Shown here one piece after another: positions 24,702 through 33,104 of a DNA stretch of 64,000 nt. The translations under genes were made by a program, and so were the position numbers. Each line of letters opens with the position of its first letter. Position 1 is the stretch's first letter. The DNA comes from Kamptonema formosum PCC 10802. GTDB lineage: Bacteria; Cyanobacteriota; Cyanobacteriia; Cyanobacteriales; Oscillatoriaceae. The stretch covers positions 3,416,970-3,480,969 of the forward strand of contig NZ_KB235948.1 of assembly GCF_000332335.1 (NCBI RefSeq), given 5' to 3'. A model generated the notes under the pieces. The model had not been told where the DNA came from. It did no database searches and saw only the letters and a list, made by a program, of their open reading frames with translations.

Positions 24702-25149
24702 TCTGTTTGTCCTGTATTAACTCTCAGCTATTATTTGCCAGTGCCCGTGACCCCTGAACCCAAAGCTCACACCCCCAATTCCTGGCGGGCTAAAGCTCAC
24801 CTGTCAGGCAAGCCATATTACCGGACTCCTCCCCAACTTAACCCCCAACACACCCCAAACAGCCGCCGGCATTCAAGTAGCTTCTGTCAGGAGCGCTTGT
24901 GCCGGCGGGCAATCCGTCCAGGCAGTTACAACGCCAAGCTTAAGAATCTCTTTTGCCTGGCGCACTTTGAATTTATCGATTCCAGCAACTAATTTATCAA
25001 CTAGGAAAAATCACTCCCTCCCTCTAAAGTAGTAAATCTCATGTGACTTGCCCGCCAAAAGGCGCGACTTTAATTCTCTTCTTTCGCCCCAACAGTTCAA
25101 CCCTTTGCCAGACTTAGAGCAGAGGGTTTGACTGATGAGCTTAACCTGT
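24702..25149. other. intergenic region without a supported gene
   Basis: This gap before the IS copy must contain the promoter of the sugar operon near 24.7 kb. I found no tRNA, no convincing gene and no member of the main repeat families. A short minus-strand frame at 24890-24990 (KEILKLGVVTAWTDCPPAQA) might be a fragment, but I do not recognise it. Confidence 0.5.
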
Positions 25150-25158
25150 CTTGCCGGC

Positions 25159-26323
25159 CACAAGTGTTGAATCTTAACAATTCGACATAAAAAAAGCGCC
25201 CAAAACGTGCTATGATTTGGGCTACGGTCAAATCAATCCTGTTAATAACCTGTGCTCAACTCATTCTCTAAGATTGTCCAAAATCGTTTGGCTTCTTTGC
25301 CTAAAAATGATTATCCTGTCCTTAACACCCGCTTGTTTATGTCCATATGGTTGAGCTATGCAATGGATAAAAGCTTGACCAGTATGAGAGATATATTCAA
25401 GCGACTAAATGGAACTGGCTATGAGCTAGATATTTCAACTTTCTCCAAAGCTAATGCGTCCAGAAGTCAAGAGCCATTTCTGAGACTTTATCAACAACTT
25501 AATGAGGAAATTTGCCGTCAAAAAAGCCTTCAAAAATATGAGCTGTGTCCTATTGATTCAACTGTCATTACTCTAACGAGTAAATTGCTATGGCTGCAAG
25601 AATACTACCAAGTCAAGCTTGTTAGCTCCTTAAATTTAACCACAGGAGTTCCAGAAGAAAACTTAATAAATTTTGGATACGACTCTGACTACAGATATGG
25701 AAAAGAGATGTTAGCTAGTTTGCCCCCAAACGGTGTAGGGGTAATGGATCGGGGCTTTTCTAGTTTAAAATTTTTACGGCTCGCCCAGCAGTCAAACAAG
25801 TATTTTGTCTTGCGCATACCTAACAACTACAAACTTCAATTTTCTGAAAATAAGGGGCAGTTTCTAGTTGGGACAGGCAAGGACTCAGGAATATATAGAG
25901 TTGTTAACTTTTGCGATCTTGAAAAGCGTGCTGAGTATAGATTGGCCACCAATTTGGAGCGGGCCGAAGTCTCCGATGAAGAGCTTATGGAAATCTACAA
26001 ATATAGGTGGCACATAGAGTTGCTATGGAAGTTTCTTAAAATGCACCTTAAGTTGGATAAGCTGATTACTAAAAATGTAAATGGTATAGCTATACAAATT
26101 TATGTTTCGCTGATAGCTTACCTGATATTAAAGATAGTAGATATTCCTAAAGAATGGGGGACTACGCTACTAGATAAACTCCGCTATCTTCAATGTTGTA
26201 TGTGTCAAGAAATCAGCTATGTCCACTGGATAGAACGACTTCTCTCTGGCTAAGCATTTTTACTCAGGGCAGGATAAATGTAAGCTAAAATGTAAAGTTT
26301 TGTGACAGAATTCAACACTTGTG
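25159..26323 (+). mobile_element. IS4-family insertion sequence, apparently intact
   Basis: 1,165 bp bounded by a perfect 14-bp terminal inverted repeat, CACAAGTGTTGAAT at 25159-25172 and its complement ending at 26323. The 9-bp direct repeat CTTGCCGGC flanks it at 25150-25158 and 26324-26332, a clear target-site duplication. The element is much more A/T-rich than its surroundings. Intact ends, duplication and an open transposase frame indicate a recent insertion. Confidence 0.93.
25252..26253 (+). CDS. IS4-family transposase
   Basis: A 333-residue DDE transposase. The first Asp is in CPIDSTVITL, the second in GVMDRGFSSLKFL, and the C-terminal signature YKYRWHIELLWKFLK fits the IS4 pattern Y-x2-R-x3-E-x6-K exactly. 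The start is GTG 25252, with the promoter inside the left end of the element. It fills most of the 1,165-bp IS with no frameshift. At 333 residues it is shorter than many IS4 transposases (around 400), but all catalytic parts are present. It catalyses cut-and-paste movement and could supply activity to related non-autonomous copies, although the MITEs in this window have different ends. Confidence 0.93.
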   Translation: MLNSFSKIVQNRLASLPKNDYPVLNTRLFMSIWLSYAMDKSLTSMRDIFKRLNGTGYELDISTFSKANASRSQEPFLRLYQQLNEEICRQKSLQKYELCPIDSTVITLTSKLLWLQEYYQVKLVSSLNLTTGVPEENLINFGYDSDYRYGKEMLASLPPNGVGVMDRGFSSLKFLRLAQQSNKYFVLRIPNNYKLQFSENKGQFLVGTGKDSGIYRVVNFCDLEKRAEYRLATNLERAEVSDEELMEIYKYRWHIELLWKFLKMHLKLDKLITKNVNGIAIQIYVSLIAYLILKIVDIPKEWGTTLLDKLRYLQCCMCQEISYVHWIERLLSG

Positions 26324-26332
26324 CTTGCCGGC

Positions 26333-26668
26333 AGCTCTATTAAATTGTGTGAGCCACCGGGTGTCATTCCTGTGTCAGACCTGTGTCTTTCGCGTGTCAA
26401 AAAACACAAGTTTAACTCATGTCATAGCCCCTCACACAAAGCTGTTAAGCCCCCAACTCTATCTCTACCTTTAGAAAGAGGCGAGGTGTTCAGGTTCCGT
26501 GAGCGAATGTAGAGAGAGGCGACATGTCGCGGCAAGAGGCGCAGCGTCAAGTTCGCGAATAAAATCGCAGGGCTAGATCACTCTTTAGAGAGATTCTCCC
26601 CCGTCCGATTTCAAGCAAAATAGCGATTAGAAGCGCTCGTCCTACCTGCATACCCTAAGGAGAAAGCG
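26333..26668. other. intergenic region upstream of the oxidase cluster
   Basis: No gene or recognised repeat. It should contain the promoter for the DUF2231-ctaCDE cluster. A ribosome-binding site CTAAGGAGAAAGCG precedes ATG 26669. I found no convincing sigma-70 boxes. Confidence 0.5.
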
Positions 26669-27163
26669 ATGCCGCCCCTGCCTCTCAATAACCAGAATCT
26701 GCCGTACCCAGACCCCATCCACGCCATCATCGTCCACTTCGCGATCGCCCTGGTATTTTTTTCTTTCTTCTGCGATGCGGTGGGCTATCTGACCCGCAAC
26801 CACCGGCTGTTTGAGGTGAGTTTCTGGAATCTATTTGTCGCCGCGCTCGCTATCTTCCTGGCGGTCATCTTCGGTCAGTTTGAAGCGGGGCTGGCGCAAC
26901 CCTACGAAGCGGCCAAGCCGGTACTGGATTTGCACACAATTACTGGCTGGTCGCTTTCGGCGATCCTTGTCGCCATCACAGCGTGGCGCTTCGCGATTCG
27001 CAATCGCAACCCGGTGAAAATCCCGCCGGCTTACCTCGGCGCAGCAGCGTTTTTGAGCTGCCTGGTGTTTTTCCAAACCTATCTGGGAACCCGTCTGGTT
27101 TGGGTGTACGGGCTGCATGTAGAGCCGGTCGTGGAAGCGACGAAAAGGGGGCTGTTACAATGA
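26669..27163 (+). CDS. DUF2231 membrane protein 1
   Basis: A 164-residue protein with four predicted membrane helices: VHFAIALVFFSFFCDAVGYL, FVAALAIFLAVIFGQF, TGWSLSAILVAITAW and YLGAAAFLSCLVFFQTYLG. The motif PIHAIIVHFAIAL is the DUF2231 hallmark with conserved His residues that could bind haem or metal. A strong AAGGAG site precedes ATG 26669. It overlaps the next DUF2231 gene by 4 bp (ATGA), so they are translationally coupled. The pair precedes oxidase subunits II, I and III, and I recall similar pairs before cyanobacterial alternative oxidase genes, which hints at a role in assembly or electron delivery. That role is inferred. Confidence 0.85.
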   Translation: MPPLPLNNQNLPYPDPIHAIIVHFAIALVFFSFFCDAVGYLTRNHRLFEVSFWNLFVAALAIFLAVIFGQFEAGLAQPYEAAKPVLDLHTITGWSLSAILVAITAWRFAIRNRNPVKIPPAYLGAAAFLSCLVFFQTYLGTRLVWVYGLHVEPVVEATKRGLLQ

Positions 27164-27777
27164 ACTCGCAACTCATCCATCAATTGGGGGAGCAATTGGG
27201 GTTCAAGCTGGGCGCGAACGGACTGCCCTACGAGGTTCCAATTCACCCGAATTTGGTGCACTTCACCCTGGGGCTGTTCATCACTGCCATCGCCTTCGAT
27301 CTGGCAGGAAACCTTTTTCCCTTAGAACGGCCAATTTTCAAATTTTTGGCGCTCACCGCCATTCGCGAGGGCTTGTATGATGCCGGCTGGTACAACCTGC
27401 TGGCGAGTGCGACTGTCACCTTCTTCACCGTCGCGGCGGGCTTTTTCGAGCTGATGCTGGCAGATCCGCCGGCGAATGTCAAGAGCGCTTGGGGGTTGGG
27501 TGCCGGCGCGACTATGCTATTGCACGGTTTGGGCGGCGTTTTACTGCTGGCAGCGATCGTTGGCATGACCGTTTGGAGGGGGTTTCAGCGCTACCGCTGG
27601 CGCAAAGACGCCCCCAGGGAGGTGCAGTGGGGCTATTTGCTGGCTGGCATTGCCATCCTGGGCGTCATGTACCTGCACGGCACCCTGGGAGCGCACCTGG
27701 GAGACGACTTCGGGATTCACAATACTGCAGCCGGCTTGCTGCGGCAAGGCCAAAACCCCAATTTGCTGCTCAAGTAA
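27160..27777 (+). CDS. DUF2231 membrane protein 2
   Basis: A 205-residue protein starting at ATG 27160, overlapping the previous stop as ATGA. The frame is open upstream to 26983, but that part overlaps the neighbour and is not conserved. The sequence VPIHPNLVHFTLGLFITAIA is the DUF2231 core and aligns with the neighbour's PDPIHAIIVHFAIAL, so the two are diverged paralogues likely to form a heterodimer. Four hydrophobic helices follow, and His residues lie in MLLHGLGGVLLLAA and VMYLHGTLGAHLGDDFGIH. The last His-rich block could ligate a cofactor. It stops 21 bp before ctaC. Confidence 0.83.
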   Translation: MNSQLIHQLGEQLGFKLGANGLPYEVPIHPNLVHFTLGLFITAIAFDLAGNLFPLERPIFKFLALTAIREGLYDAGWYNLLASATVTFFTVAAGFFELMLADPPANVKSAWGLGAGATMLLHGLGGVLLLAAIVGMTVWRGFQRYRWRKDAPREVQWGYLLAGIAILGVMYLHGTLGAHLGDDFGIHNTAAGLLRQGQNPNLLLK

Positions 27778-27798
27778 CTCAGCCAGAAAAAAGTTATT

Positions 27799-28713
27799 AT
27801 GATGAAAGTTTTTAACCTTTTACTGCTGGCTGTTTTTATGGCGGCGAATACCGTCGCCAGCAAATGGGTGGGAGCGCAGGCGCACTCCTGGATGCCCAGT
27901 CAGGCAACAGCAGAAGCGACACAGGTTGACGACCTGTTCAGCTTCCTGGTGGCGGTTGGATCGTTCATCTTCTTTTCAATTGCTGGCCTTATTTCCTACT
28001 CAATCCTCACCTGCCGGGCACCCGAGGGAGACTTCAGCGATGCTTCCGCCGCTAGAGGCAATGCCAAAATTGAGATTCTTTGGACAGCCATCCCGACGCT
28101 GCTGGTGCTGTGGGTAGCTGCCCAAAGCTACAAAATTTATCAGGAGATAAATATCGAAGGTCTGACGCCGGTGGTGCACCTGCACTTGCCGGCGATCTCC
28201 GAACCCGCTTACGCCGCAAAGGCAACAGTTCGCAGCGAGGGCAAACCGGCAGCTGAGCAGATTGAGGTTGTCGCTCAGCAGTGGGCTTGGCTGTTCCGCT
28301 ATCCGGGCAATGTCACCAGTACGGAATTGCATTTGCCGGTCAGTCAGACGGTTCGCTTGGCGATGCAGTCGCAGGATGTTCTCCACGGTTTTTATATCCC
28401 GGAGTTCCGCATCAAGCAGGACATCATCCCCAACCGCACCATTACCTTTACTCTGACGCCGCTGCGCACCGGCAAATACCAGCTGAGGGATTCCCAGTTC
28501 AGCGGCACTTACTTCTCCCTGATGGAGGCGGATGTTTACGTTGAATCCCCCGCCGCTTACAGCCAGTGGCTCGCCGGCGCTGCAGCCGGCAAACCAGCGC
28601 CAGCAACCAATCCGGCGTTTTCGGAACACCAAAGCCAGCCACACAGCGCCCCCGGCAGCGGCTGGCCCACTGTCGCGCCGGCCCCACCGCCGGTGGTCAA
28701 TCACCCCAGTTGA
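27799..28713 (+). CDS. ctaC: alternative respiratory terminal oxidase subunit II (no CuA site)
   Basis: A 304-residue subunit II: signal/anchor helix, second helix FLVAVGSFIFFSIAGLISYS, then the periplasmic cupredoxin domain (QWAWLFRYPG, QDVLHGFYIPEFRIKQDIIP). Where cytochrome c oxidases have the CuA ligands Cys-x3-Cys-x3-His, this protein reads LRDSQFSGTYFSLMEADV. Its only Cys is in the N-terminal part (LTCRAPEG), so CuA cannot form. That is the known character of the cyanobacterial ARTO enzyme, thought to oxidise quinol instead of cytochrome c. The Pro/Ala-rich tail after ESPAAYSQW is unstructured. It is first of the II-I-III order. Confidence 0.92.
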   Translation: MMKVFNLLLLAVFMAANTVASKWVGAQAHSWMPSQATAEATQVDDLFSFLVAVGSFIFFSIAGLISYSILTCRAPEGDFSDASAARGNAKIEILWTAIPTLLVLWVAAQSYKIYQEINIEGLTPVVHLHLPAISEPAYAAKATVRSEGKPAAEQIEVVAQQWAWLFRYPGNVTSTELHLPVSQTVRLAMQSQDVLHGFYIPEFRIKQDIIPNRTITFTLTPLRTGKYQLRDSQFSGTYFSLMEADVYVESPAAYSQWLAGAAAGKPAPATNPAFSEHQSQPHSAPGSGWPTVAPAPPPVVNHPS

Positions 28714-28894
28714 AACGGAGGAAAGTAAAGGAATCAGGACTTGCGCTTGCGCCTCTATCTGTAGTGCCGGTTAGCGCGGTTCGTAACCCACCACATACCC
28801 TATTAAATATCGCTGCGTAAATCCTGAGAAATGATATCAAATTGAGACAGATAAGCTGTTAATTTTTTAATCTGCTTGTGGTCGAAAGGGGGCA

Positions 28895-28979
28895 GAGCCC
28901 CCACAGCTGCGTTCCCAGGCTCCGCCTGGGAACGAGGGAAAATCCAAAATCCAAAATCCAAAATCCAACAAAATCCAAA
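28895..28979. repeat. dispersed repeats abutting the ctaD start
   Basis: A GTTCCCAGGCTCCGCCTGGGAAC hairpin is followed by a run of AATCCAAA heptamers that ends one base before ATG 28980. The same heptamer run touches the scpB start at 9398 and occurs at 37.6, 39.1 and 41.75 kb. No Shine-Dalgarno site precedes the ctaD ATG. Confidence 0.85.
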
Positions 28980-30653
28980 ATGGCAAACAGCCCGATTGAA
29001 AGCATTCCCAGCACCGGCGAGCCGGAGAGCTCCCACAGCCAGCCCCCGACCGGCTGGCGGCGCTACTTCAGCTTCAGCACCGATCACAAAGTCATCGGCA
29101 TCCAGTATCTGGTAAGTACCTTTGTCTTCTTCCTGATTGGCGGGCTGCTGGCAATGCTCATCCGCGCCGAACTGCTCACCCCGGAATTAAATCTGGTCAG
29201 TCGCCCCCTTTACAACGGCTTGTTCACTATCCACGGCACGATGATGATTTTCCTGTGGATTATCCCGTGTCTGGCCGGTCTTGCCAACTACCTGGTGCCG
29301 CTAATGATTGGGGCGCGAGATATGGCGTTTCCGCTCCTCAATGCGATCGCCTTCTGGATTGTGCCGCCTTCGGGCATCCTGCTGCTGTCGAGCTTTTTGC
29401 TTCCGGACGGCACCGCCCAAGCCGGCTGGTGGTCTTACCCGCCGGTGAGCATCCAGAATCCGTCCGGACACTTGCTCAATGGCGAATTGATCTGGCTTTT
29501 GAGCGTCACCCTGCTGGGCGTCTCCTCGATTCTCGGCGGAGTCAATTTCGTCACCACGATCGTGCGGATGCGGGCACCGGGCATGACCTATTTCCGGATG
29601 CCCATCTTCGTCTGGACAGTTCTCAGCGCCCAGTTGCTGCAGCTGTTTTGCCTGCCTTCCCTCACCGGCGCTGCCATCCTGCTGTTTTTCGACCTGGCGC
29701 TGGGCACGAGCTTCTTCAAACCCTTTCAAGGCGGCAGCCCCCTTCTCTACCAGCACCTGTTCTGGTTCTACTCCCACCCTGCAGTGTACGTTATGGCGCT
29801 GCCCGCCTTCGGCATTTTCTCGGAAGTTATCCCCGCCTTCGCCCGCAAACCCCTGTTTGGCTACCGGTCAGTAGCGATCGCCTCCTTCGGCATCGCTACT
29901 GTCAGCATCTTCGTCTGGGTGCACCACCTGTTCGCCAGCGGCACCCCGGGCTGGATGCGGATGGCTTTCATGTTCTCGACGATGCTGGTCGCTGTGCCCA
30001 CCGGCATCAAGGTGTTCGCCTGGACTGCGACCCTCTGGAAGGGCAAACTGCACCTAGACGCGCCGATGCTGTTTGCCCTCGGAGGCGTGCTGATGTTTGT
30101 TTTCGGCGGCATCACCGGCGTCATGCTGGGCGCAGTGCCGTTTAACCTTCACGTCAACAACACCTACTTTGTAGTGGGTCACTTCCACTATATCGTTTTC
30201 AATACTATCACAATGGCGATCTTCGCCGCTATTTATTACTGGTTCCCCAAAATCACCGGGCGGATGTATGCCGAGGGTTGGGGGAAGGTGCATTTCTGGC
30301 TGACTTTTATTGGTGCTAACCTCGCCTTCTTGCCCATGCACCCGCTGGGCTTGCAGGGCATGGTGCGCCGGATTTCCTCCTACGCTCCGCAGTACGAGGG
30401 GTGGAATATCGTCGCTAGCTTGGGGGCGTTCCTGTTAGGAATAGCCACGCTGCCGTTTATTGTCAATATCATCGGTTCTTGCCTGCAAGGCAGGAAGGCA
30501 ACTGACAATCCCTGGGACGCCACAGGACTCGAGTGGACGGTTTCCTCTCCGCCGCCGGTGGAGAACTTCGAGGAGATTCCCACGGTGACTTCGCCCCCCT
30601 ACGACTACGGCAAATCCAGAGCTCCGACTGCAGTCGCTGCCGGTCAGGAATAG
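28980..30653 (+). CDS. ctaD: alternative respiratory terminal oxidase subunit I
   Basis: A 557-residue haem-copper oxidase subunit I with twelve membrane helices. Haem/CuB ligands are visible: the His of FTIHGTMMIF, the CuB His of FWFYSHPAVYVM, HH in FVWVHHLFASGTPGW, and the two His of FVVGHFHYIVF. The sequence YSHPAVYV lacks the HPEVY glutamate and has Tyr-Ser instead, the mark of A2-type oxidases. ATG 28980 (MANSPIESIP) is preferred; the frame is open from 28878, but that part is repeat-derived. It reduces O2 to water and pumps protons in the membrane with subunits II and III. Confidence 0.95.
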   Translation: MANSPIESIPSTGEPESSHSQPPTGWRRYFSFSTDHKVIGIQYLVSTFVFFLIGGLLAMLIRAELLTPELNLVSRPLYNGLFTIHGTMMIFLWIIPCLAGLANYLVPLMIGARDMAFPLLNAIAFWIVPPSGILLLSSFLLPDGTAQAGWWSYPPVSIQNPSGHLLNGELIWLLSVTLLGVSSILGGVNFVTTIVRMRAPGMTYFRMPIFVWTVLSAQLLQLFCLPSLTGAAILLFFDLALGTSFFKPFQGGSPLLYQHLFWFYSHPAVYVMALPAFGIFSEVIPAFARKPLFGYRSVAIASFGIATVSIFVWVHHLFASGTPGWMRMAFMFSTMLVAVPTGIKVFAWTATLWKGKLHLDAPMLFALGGVLMFVFGGITGVMLGAVPFNLHVNNTYFVVGHFHYIVFNTITMAIFAAIYYWFPKITGRMYAEGWGKVHFWLTFIGANLAFLPMHPLGLQGMVRRISSYAPQYEGWNIVASLGAFLLGIATLPFIVNIIGSCLQGRKATDNPWDATGLEWTVSSPPPVENFEEIPTVTSPPYDYGKSRAPTAVAAGQE

Positions 30654-30682
30654 CTGCAATTTTATGCCTTGTGGAGGATGTC

Positions 30683-31303
30683 ATGGAAAGTTCTGTCCGT
30701 CCGGGTAATTTGCGACAGTCCCCACCCCAGGAAAGCGGCGGGGAGCGAACTCGCGAGCGGCGCGGGAATGGGATGTTTGGCTTTACCGTATTCTTGCTTT
30801 CCGAGAGTATGGTTTTCCTGAGTTTTTTTGTTACCTACATCGCTCTGCGGCTGACAACTCCCGACTGGCTGCCAGCCGGTGTCCCCAAATTGGAAGTGTT
30901 CAAACCGGCGCTCAACACAGTGGTGCTGGTTTCCAGCAGCTTTGTTATTTTCTTTGCCGAACGCGCCCTCAAGCGCCACAACCTGATTAAATTCCGCTGG
31001 CTGTGGCTGGCTACATCCGTTCTGGGAGCGTTTTTCTTGGCCGGTCAGGCGATGGAGTGGAGCCACCTCTCTTTTGGGCTGACTTCTGGGCTTTTCGGCG
31101 CGACATTCTACCTGCTGACCGGCTTCCACGGGTTGCATGTTCTAGCCGGCATTCTCTTGCAGCTGCTCATGCTTGCCCGTTCCTTTATTCCCGGCAACTA
31201 CAGCGCCGGTCACTTCGGCGTCAGCGCCGCCTCCGTGTTCTGGCACTTCGTTGACGGCATCTGGATTGTCCTGTTTTCGCTTCTCTACCTCTGGCAGCCA
31301 TAG
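30683..31303 (+). CDS. ctaE: alternative respiratory terminal oxidase subunit III
   Basis: A 206-residue subunit III with five membrane helices: FGFTVFLLSESMVFLSFFVT, LNTVVLVSSSFVIFFAERAL, FRWLWLATSVLGAFFLAGQA, FGATFYLLTGFHGLHVLAGI and FWHFVDGIWIVLFSLLYLW. GFHGLHVLAG and WHFVDGIWI are family hallmarks. ATG 30683 follows GTGGAGGATGTC, a good ribosome-binding site, 29 bp after ctaD. It completes the ctaC-ctaD-ctaE order. About 15 N-terminal residues are Arg/Gly-rich and probably cytoplasmic. Confidence 0.94.
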   Translation: MESSVRPGNLRQSPPQESGGERTRERRGNGMFGFTVFLLSESMVFLSFFVTYIALRLTTPDWLPAGVPKLEVFKPALNTVVLVSSSFVIFFAERALKRHNLIKFRWLWLATSVLGAFFLAGQAMEWSHLSFGLTSGLFGATFYLLTGFHGLHVLAGILLQLLMLARSFIPGNYSAGHFGVSAASVFWHFVDGIWIVLFSLLYLWQP

Positions 31304-31329
31304 AAACATATTTTGGATTTTGGATAAGC

Positions 31330-31366
31330 GTAGAAACCGGGTTTCTGGAAGAAACCCGGTTTCTGC
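31330..31366. repeat. GAAACCGGGTTTC hairpin after ctaE
   Basis: GAAACCGGGTTTCTGGAAG / AAACCCGGTTTC makes a near-perfect hairpin between ctaE and the NADH dehydrogenase gene. It may attenuate read-through. It belongs to the palindrome family found at about ten places in the window. Confidence 0.8.
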
Positions 31367-31401
31367 CCCCCCTAGATATCAACGTTAAGGAGATCGGTAT
31401 T

Positions 31402-32823
31402 ATGACGAACCCCGTTTACCAAACTGTCATTCTCGGCGGTGGCTTTACTGGACTGTTTGCAGCCCTGCACCTCGCTCACGAAAACTATCCCCGCTCGGTT
31501 ATCTTGATTGACCGGGAGGAGCGCTTTTGCTTCAAGCCTTTACTCTACGAATATTGCAGTGGCGAGATGGATGCGGAGCAGGTGGTGCCGCCTTTCAAGG
31601 AACTGCTAAAGGATAGCGGTGTCATCTTTGTTCAAGATTCGGTTGAGTCGGTTGACCTGCACCGGCGCGAAGTTAAGTTAACTTCGGAAATGTGCTATAA
31701 TTATAGCAATTTAGTTCTGGCTTTGGGCAGCGTCACCGGCTACTTTGGCGTTGAGGGGGCGAAGGAGTACGCCTTGCCTTTGCGAACGCGAGAGGATGCC
31801 ATTGCCATTGACAAACATTTGCGGGACTGCCTGCAACGAGCCGCTCAACTTCCAGATGAAGAGCAGCGCCGCCGGTTGCTAACGGTAGCGGTAATCGGTG
31901 GCGGGCCATCCGGTGTGGAGATGGCCGCGACCTTAGCGGATTTGCTGCCGAATTGGTATCAGCAATTGGGAGGGAAATGGCGAGAAGTTCGGATAGTGCT
32001 GATCAATCACGGCAAGGAAATCCTGGAAGGCGATATCAACAGCCACCTGCGGGAAATTGCCGAGCGGGAATTGCACAAACGGGCTGTGCCGGTGGAGTTG
32101 CTCCTGGGGGCAGAAGTCACGGCAATCCATCCGGAGGCGGTGGAGTACAAGCGCGATGGCAATCAGGAAACACTGGCAGCGTCCACTGCAATCTGGACAG
32201 CAGGCACGAACACCCATCCTGTGATTAAGGATTTGGCGGTTGCGGAAGATCGCCGCGACAAACACGGTCGCCTCCTCGTCATTCCCACACTGCAACTGCA
32301 CGATTTTCCCGAAGTTTTTGCCGGCGGAGATTGCGCTGCAGTGCAAGGAAATTCGCTGCCCCCTACCGCCCAGGTTGCCTATCAGCAAGGAGCGGCTATC
32401 GCTCACAACCTGAAAGCGCTGGCTTTAGGGCGCGAACTTCAGCCGGCTGAGGTTAACCTGCGCGGAACCCTGATCAAACTCGGCATAGAAAATGCTGCGG
32501 CTAACATTTTTAACAGCGTTGAAGTCACAGGAGAAATCGGGCACCTGATCCGTCAAGGCACTTATCTAGAGCTGCTGCCAACGCCGCTGCATGACTTCAA
32601 AATAACGGCTGATTGGTTAAAAGACGAAATCTTCCAGCGCCATCTGGGGGGTGGTGAGACGCTTAAGCAAGCTGTCAAGGTTGCTGGCGTGATTGGTGGA
32701 GTCGTCATCGGTGCGGTTGTCGCAAAAAAAATGCTCGATACGCTCAGCGCTGAGCGCAAAGAGCAGGAATCTCAACCGCAACTCCCAGAAGGCGAAATCT
32801 TGAGTTCTGGCAGCGTGGGTTGA
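31402..32823 (+). CDS. type II NADH dehydrogenase (NDH-2)
   Basis: A 473-residue flavoprotein. FAD-binding motif VILGGGFTGLFAALHLA at 9-25, NAD-binding motif VAVIGGGPSGVEMAATLA near 165-182, and second FAD motif FPEVFAGGDCAA. The C-terminal segment has a hydrophobic stretch (VAGVIGGVVIGAVVAKKML) that probably docks it to the membrane. NDH-2 enzymes move electrons from NAD(P)H to quinone without proton pumping. The gene follows the CuA-less oxidase by about 100 bp on the same strand, behind AAGGAGATCGG. Together they could form a two-enzyme NADH-quinone-O2 chain. It is the Ndb type, but the paralogue (NdbA/B/C) cannot be fixed. Confidence 0.9.
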   Translation: MTNPVYQTVILGGGFTGLFAALHLAHENYPRSVILIDREERFCFKPLLYEYCSGEMDAEQVVPPFKELLKDSGVIFVQDSVESVDLHRREVKLTSEMCYNYSNLVLALGSVTGYFGVEGAKEYALPLRTREDAIAIDKHLRDCLQRAAQLPDEEQRRRLLTVAVIGGGPSGVEMAATLADLLPNWYQQLGGKWREVRIVLINHGKEILEGDINSHLREIAERELHKRAVPVELLLGAEVTAIHPEAVEYKRDGNQETLAASTAIWTAGTNTHPVIKDLAVAEDRRDKHGRLLVIPTLQLHDFPEVFAGGDCAAVQGNSLPPTAQVAYQQGAAIAHNLKALALGRELQPAEVNLRGTLIKLGIENAAANIFNSVEVTGEIGHLIRQGTYLELLPTPLHDFKITADWLKDEIFQRHLGGGETLKQAVKVAGVIGGVVIGAVVAKKMLDTLSAERKEQESQPQLPEGEILSSGSVG

Positions 32824-32875
32824 GCCGGCGCTTCCCTTTCTAGACGTTGGGCGCGTTCCCTCTGGAAACGCAGTG

Positions 32876-32962
32876 ATAAACCCGGTTTCTTTAAGAAACC
32901 GGGTTTCTGGGCCGTACTTGAGCGAAGAAACCGGGTTTCTTCAAGAAACCCGGTTTCTGGAA
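32876..32962. repeat. two GAAACCGGGTTTC hairpins
   Basis: AAACCCGGTTTCTTTAAG / AAACCGGGTTTCTGGGCC and then AAACCGGGTTTCTTCAAG / AAACCCGGTTTC lie in tandem after the NADH dehydrogenase gene, in opposite orientation. They could act as a double terminator for the oxidase cluster. Confidence 0.85.
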
Positions 32963-33006
32963 CTGGGACGGGCTTAAAATTACTTTATAAATCAGCCTTT
33001 AACCTC

Positions 33007-33035
33007 TTGGCAACCGCACAATAAAGTTCTATAAT
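33007..33035 (+). promoter_or_regulatory. sigma-70 type promoter
   Basis: TTGGCA at 33007-33012 and TATAAT at 33030-33035 with a 17-bp spacer, the best promoter match seen in the window. A transcript would begin near 33042, about 60 nt before the ATG of the 73-aa membrane protein, whose ribosome-binding site is AAGGAT. Confidence 0.75.
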
Positions 33036-33104
33036 AATAGACAGCCGCTGGCTTCCAGGCGACTTCTAATACTTGTTTAGTTCTCTCACAAGGATGGATT
33101 ACCT

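Noticed and set aside
24890-24990. Minus-strand fragment as a TnpB or other transposase remnant
   Set aside because: Too short and without any catalytic or zinc motif.
26983-27159. N-terminal extension of the second DUF2231 protein
   Set aside because: It overlaps the first DUF2231 gene out of frame; the ATGA coupling and homology support ATG 27160.
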